Shown here piece by piece: positions 62,757 to 64,000 of a stretch of 64,000 nucleotides of DNA. The position numbers and the translations under genes are program-made. The notes beneath the pieces are model-generated. The model saw nothing but the letters and a program-made list of their open reading frames with translations. It was not told the origin of the DNA and did not search any database. Position 1 is the stretch's first letter, and every line of letters starts with the position of its first letter. Source of the DNA: Bacillota bacterium (lineage in GTDB: Bacteria; Bacillota; Clostridia; Acetivibrionales; DTU013); the NCBI GenBank assembly GCA_023412915.1, contig JAEZRE010000020.1:1-64000 (forward strand). Reading direction: 5' to 3'.

Positions 62757-62801
62757 ACCTCCTCCCCAAGGAGTGTTGGATGAACTCCTTGTACCGGAGG
62801 T
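62757..62801 (+). promoter_or_regulatory. Leader hairpin sequestering a Shine-Dalgarno sequence
   Basis: ACCTCC (62757-62762) pairs with GGAGGT (62796-62801). Above a 5x5 internal loop, AAGGAGT (62768-62774) pairs with ACTCCTT (62784-62790), with a 9-base loop. The closed strand GGAGG is the ribosome binding site of the small ORF that follows. There is no T-run, so it is a translation-level element rather than a terminator. Confidence 0.7.
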
Positions 62802-62804
62802 AAT

Positions 62805-62858
62805 ATGCCAGTTTGGGGATATTTATTAATTACAGGATGGGGGGGTTTATATGGGTAA
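62805..62858 (+). CDS. Short upstream ORF (17 codons) overlapping the dehydrogenase start
   Basis: ATG at 62805, 4 bases after GGAGG, encodes MPVWGYLLITGWGGLYG and stops at TAA 62856-62858. It overlaps the start of the next gene (ATG at 62851) in another frame by 8 bases. Ribosomes finishing it would land on the main start, so it may couple the main gene's translation to the hairpin. It could also be fortuitous; there is no protein-level evidence. Confidence 0.45.
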   Translation: MPVWGYLLITGWGGLYG

Positions 62859-64000
62859 GGCATTGATCATCGGAGCAGGTGGCGTGGCAAGTGTCGTAGC
62901 TCACAAGTGTGCACAGAATTCGGATGTGTTCGAGGAGATCTGTATTGCAAGCAGGACCTTGAGCAAGTGCGACGCAATAAAGGAATCTATTGAAAACAGG
63001 GTAAAAAACAGCCGGACCAAGATATATACGGCAAGAGTAGACGCGGATGAAACGGCTATGGTAGTGGATCTGATCAGAAGCTTCAGGCCGGATGTGGTAA
63101 TCAACGTAGCACTTCCATATCAGGATCTTACCATTATGGATGCCTGCCTTGAAACGGGCGTGCATTATGTCGATACGGCCAACTACGAACCGCCTGAGGT
63201 TGCCAAGTTCGAGTACAAGTGGCAGTGGGCATACAGGGAGAAGTTCGAAAAAGCCCATATAACCGCATTGCTCGGGAGTGGTTTTGACCCGGGTGTTTCA
63301 GGCGTTTTCTGCGCATATGCAAAGAAGCATTACTTCGACGAGATCCAAACGATAGATATACTTGATGCAAATGCAGGAGACCACGGCTATCCTTTTGCCA
63401 CCAATTTCAACCCTGAGATCAACATACGCGAGATCACGGCGAAGGGTAGCTATTTCGAAAACGGCAAGGAGATAGAGACGGAGCCTTTGGCTTTAAAACA
63501 GGTCTATGATTTTCCTGAGATAGGGCCGAAGAACATTTACCTGCTCCATCACGAGGAGATAGAATCGCTTGCGATAAATATAAAAGGCGTGAAGCGCATC
63601 CGTTTCTGGATGACCTTCTCAGAGAATTACCTGAATCATCTGCGCGTGCTGCAGAATGTAGGAATGACATCGATAGAGCCCATTGACTTCGAAGGCAGGC
63701 AGATAATTCCTCTGCAGTTCCTGAAGGCGTTGCTGCCGGATCCGGCGTCATTAGGGCCCAGGACTAAAGGCAAAACGAACATCGGCTGTATTTTCAGAGG
63801 CATCAGGGACGGAAAGCCCGCGACATATTATGTGTATAATGTGTGCGACCACCAGGAATGCTATGCCGAAGTGGGTTCACAGGCGATATCGTATACCACG
63901 GGCGTGCCCGCTATGATAGGAGCAATGATGATACTGAAAGGTAACTGGAAGAAGCACGGTGTCCACAACATAGAGGAGTTCGATCCGGATCCGTTCATGG
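62851..64000 (+). CDS. Carboxy(nor)spermidine dehydrogenase, saccharopine dehydrogenase family, 3' partial
   Basis: The frame is open to the end of the window (383 codons seen; the family has about 400). The Rossmann start MGKALIIGAGGVASVVAHKC is followed by VVINVALPYQDLTIMDACLE and GSGFDPGVSGVFCAY. Conserved ANAGDHGYPFATNFNPEINI is typical of carboxynorspermidine synthase. It makes carboxyspermidine from putrescine and aspartate semialdehyde with NADPH; a decarboxylase (nspC) is expected next, outside the window. With SpeA it supports the aspartate-semialdehyde route to spermidine. The local GGATGGGGGG may be the ribosome binding site. Confidence 0.93.
   Translation, partial: MGKALIIGAGGVASVVAHKCAQNSDVFEEICIASRTLSKCDAIKESIENRVKNSRTKIYTARVDADETAMVVDLIRSFRPDVVINVALPYQDLTIMDACLETGVHYVDTANYEPPEVAKFEYKWQWAYREKFEKAHITALLGSGFDPGVSGVFCAYAKKHYFDEIQTIDILDANAGDHGYPFATNFNPEINIREITAKGSYFENGKEIETEPLALKQVYDFPEIGPKNIYLLHHEEIESLAINIKGVKRIRFWMTFSENYLNHLRVLQNVGMTSIEPIDFEGRQIIPLQFLKALLPDPASLGPRTKGKTNIGCIFRGIRDGKPATYYVYNVCDHQECYAEVGSQAISYTTGVPAMIGAMMILKGNWKKHGVHNIEEFDPDPFM

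Noticed and set aside
62753..62803. A 16-codon frame (MDLLPKECWMNSLYRR) as a leader peptide
   Set aside because: It has no Shine-Dalgarno sequence and would begin about 7 bases from the predicted transcript start; it coincides with the hairpin arms, which explain its composition. Mentioned in a finding but not annotated.

Overview
The window reads as chromosomal DNA of an anaerobic, spore-forming member of the Clostridia (Firmicutes). Evidence: spore genes (spore photoproduct lyase, YtvI, a YhcN/YlaJ-type lipoprotein), strong AGGAGG-type ribosome binding sites with occasional TTG/GTG starts, two T-box leaders, a NiCo riboswitch, a membrane pyrophosphatase, and short convergent or divergent operons with U-rich hairpin terminators. 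I saw no rRNA or tRNA gene, no CRISPR array and no intact insertion sequence. The first gene is cut at its 5' end and the last at its 3' end.

Layout. 1-6 kb: a repeat-built surface protein, a membrane acyltransferase, a 19-bp tandem repeat array and a family 2 glycoside hydrolase. 6-9 kb: a chemoreceptor with a C-terminal Cache-like domain, convergent with splB. 9-16 kb: a complete branched-chain amino acid ABC importer (livKHMGF) ending in a CBS-ACT sensor gene, then azlCD, a putative branched-chain amino acid exporter. 16-22 kb: uracil permease behind an attenuator, H+-pyrophosphatase, YtvI, a DUF421 protein. 22-28 kb: Nudix hydrolase, azoreductase, then a Trp T-box and a rearranged trpB-A-D-C-F operon without trpE/G. 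28-41 kb: diguanylate cyclase, a heterodimeric ABC exporter, a DUF5667 secreted protein, an SsuABC/TauABC-like importer, an NlpC/P60-like protein, an MFS exporter and a second chemoreceptor. 41-45 kb: a leucine-type T-box in front of one gene that fuses a sugar-isomerase-like TIM barrel to a complete acyl-CoA synthetase, then a TetR regulator. 45-53 kb: Ca2+ P-type ATPase, a zinc-ribbon membrane protein, a MacB/FtsX-type ABC pair, then a NiCo riboswitch with a CDF metal exporter. 53-64 kb: arginine decarboxylase, YhcN lipoprotein, MntP, an unassigned structured leader with an ABC-2 exporter, a BspA-type leucine-rich repeat protein, a LysM protein, and carboxy(nor)spermidine dehydrogenase behind a hairpin and a small upstream ORF.

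Themes. Control by RNA leaders is dense: at least eight promoter-proximal structured leaders in 64 kb. Branched-chain amino acid economy appears three times (Liv, AzlCD, Leu T-box). Polyamine synthesis appears at both ends of the last 10 kb (SpeA and carboxyspermidine dehydrogenase). The observations I rank highest are (i) the trp cluster, whose TrpD, TrpF, TrpA and TrpC each lack or change family-diagnostic active-site residues, (ii) the leucine-T-box-controlled TIM-barrel/acyl-CoA ligase fusion, (iii) the unassigned riboswitch-like leader at 57541-57635, and (iv) the hairpin-plus-uORF leader of the polyamine dehydrogenase. All alignments were done by eye, so residue equivalences need checking by real alignment.
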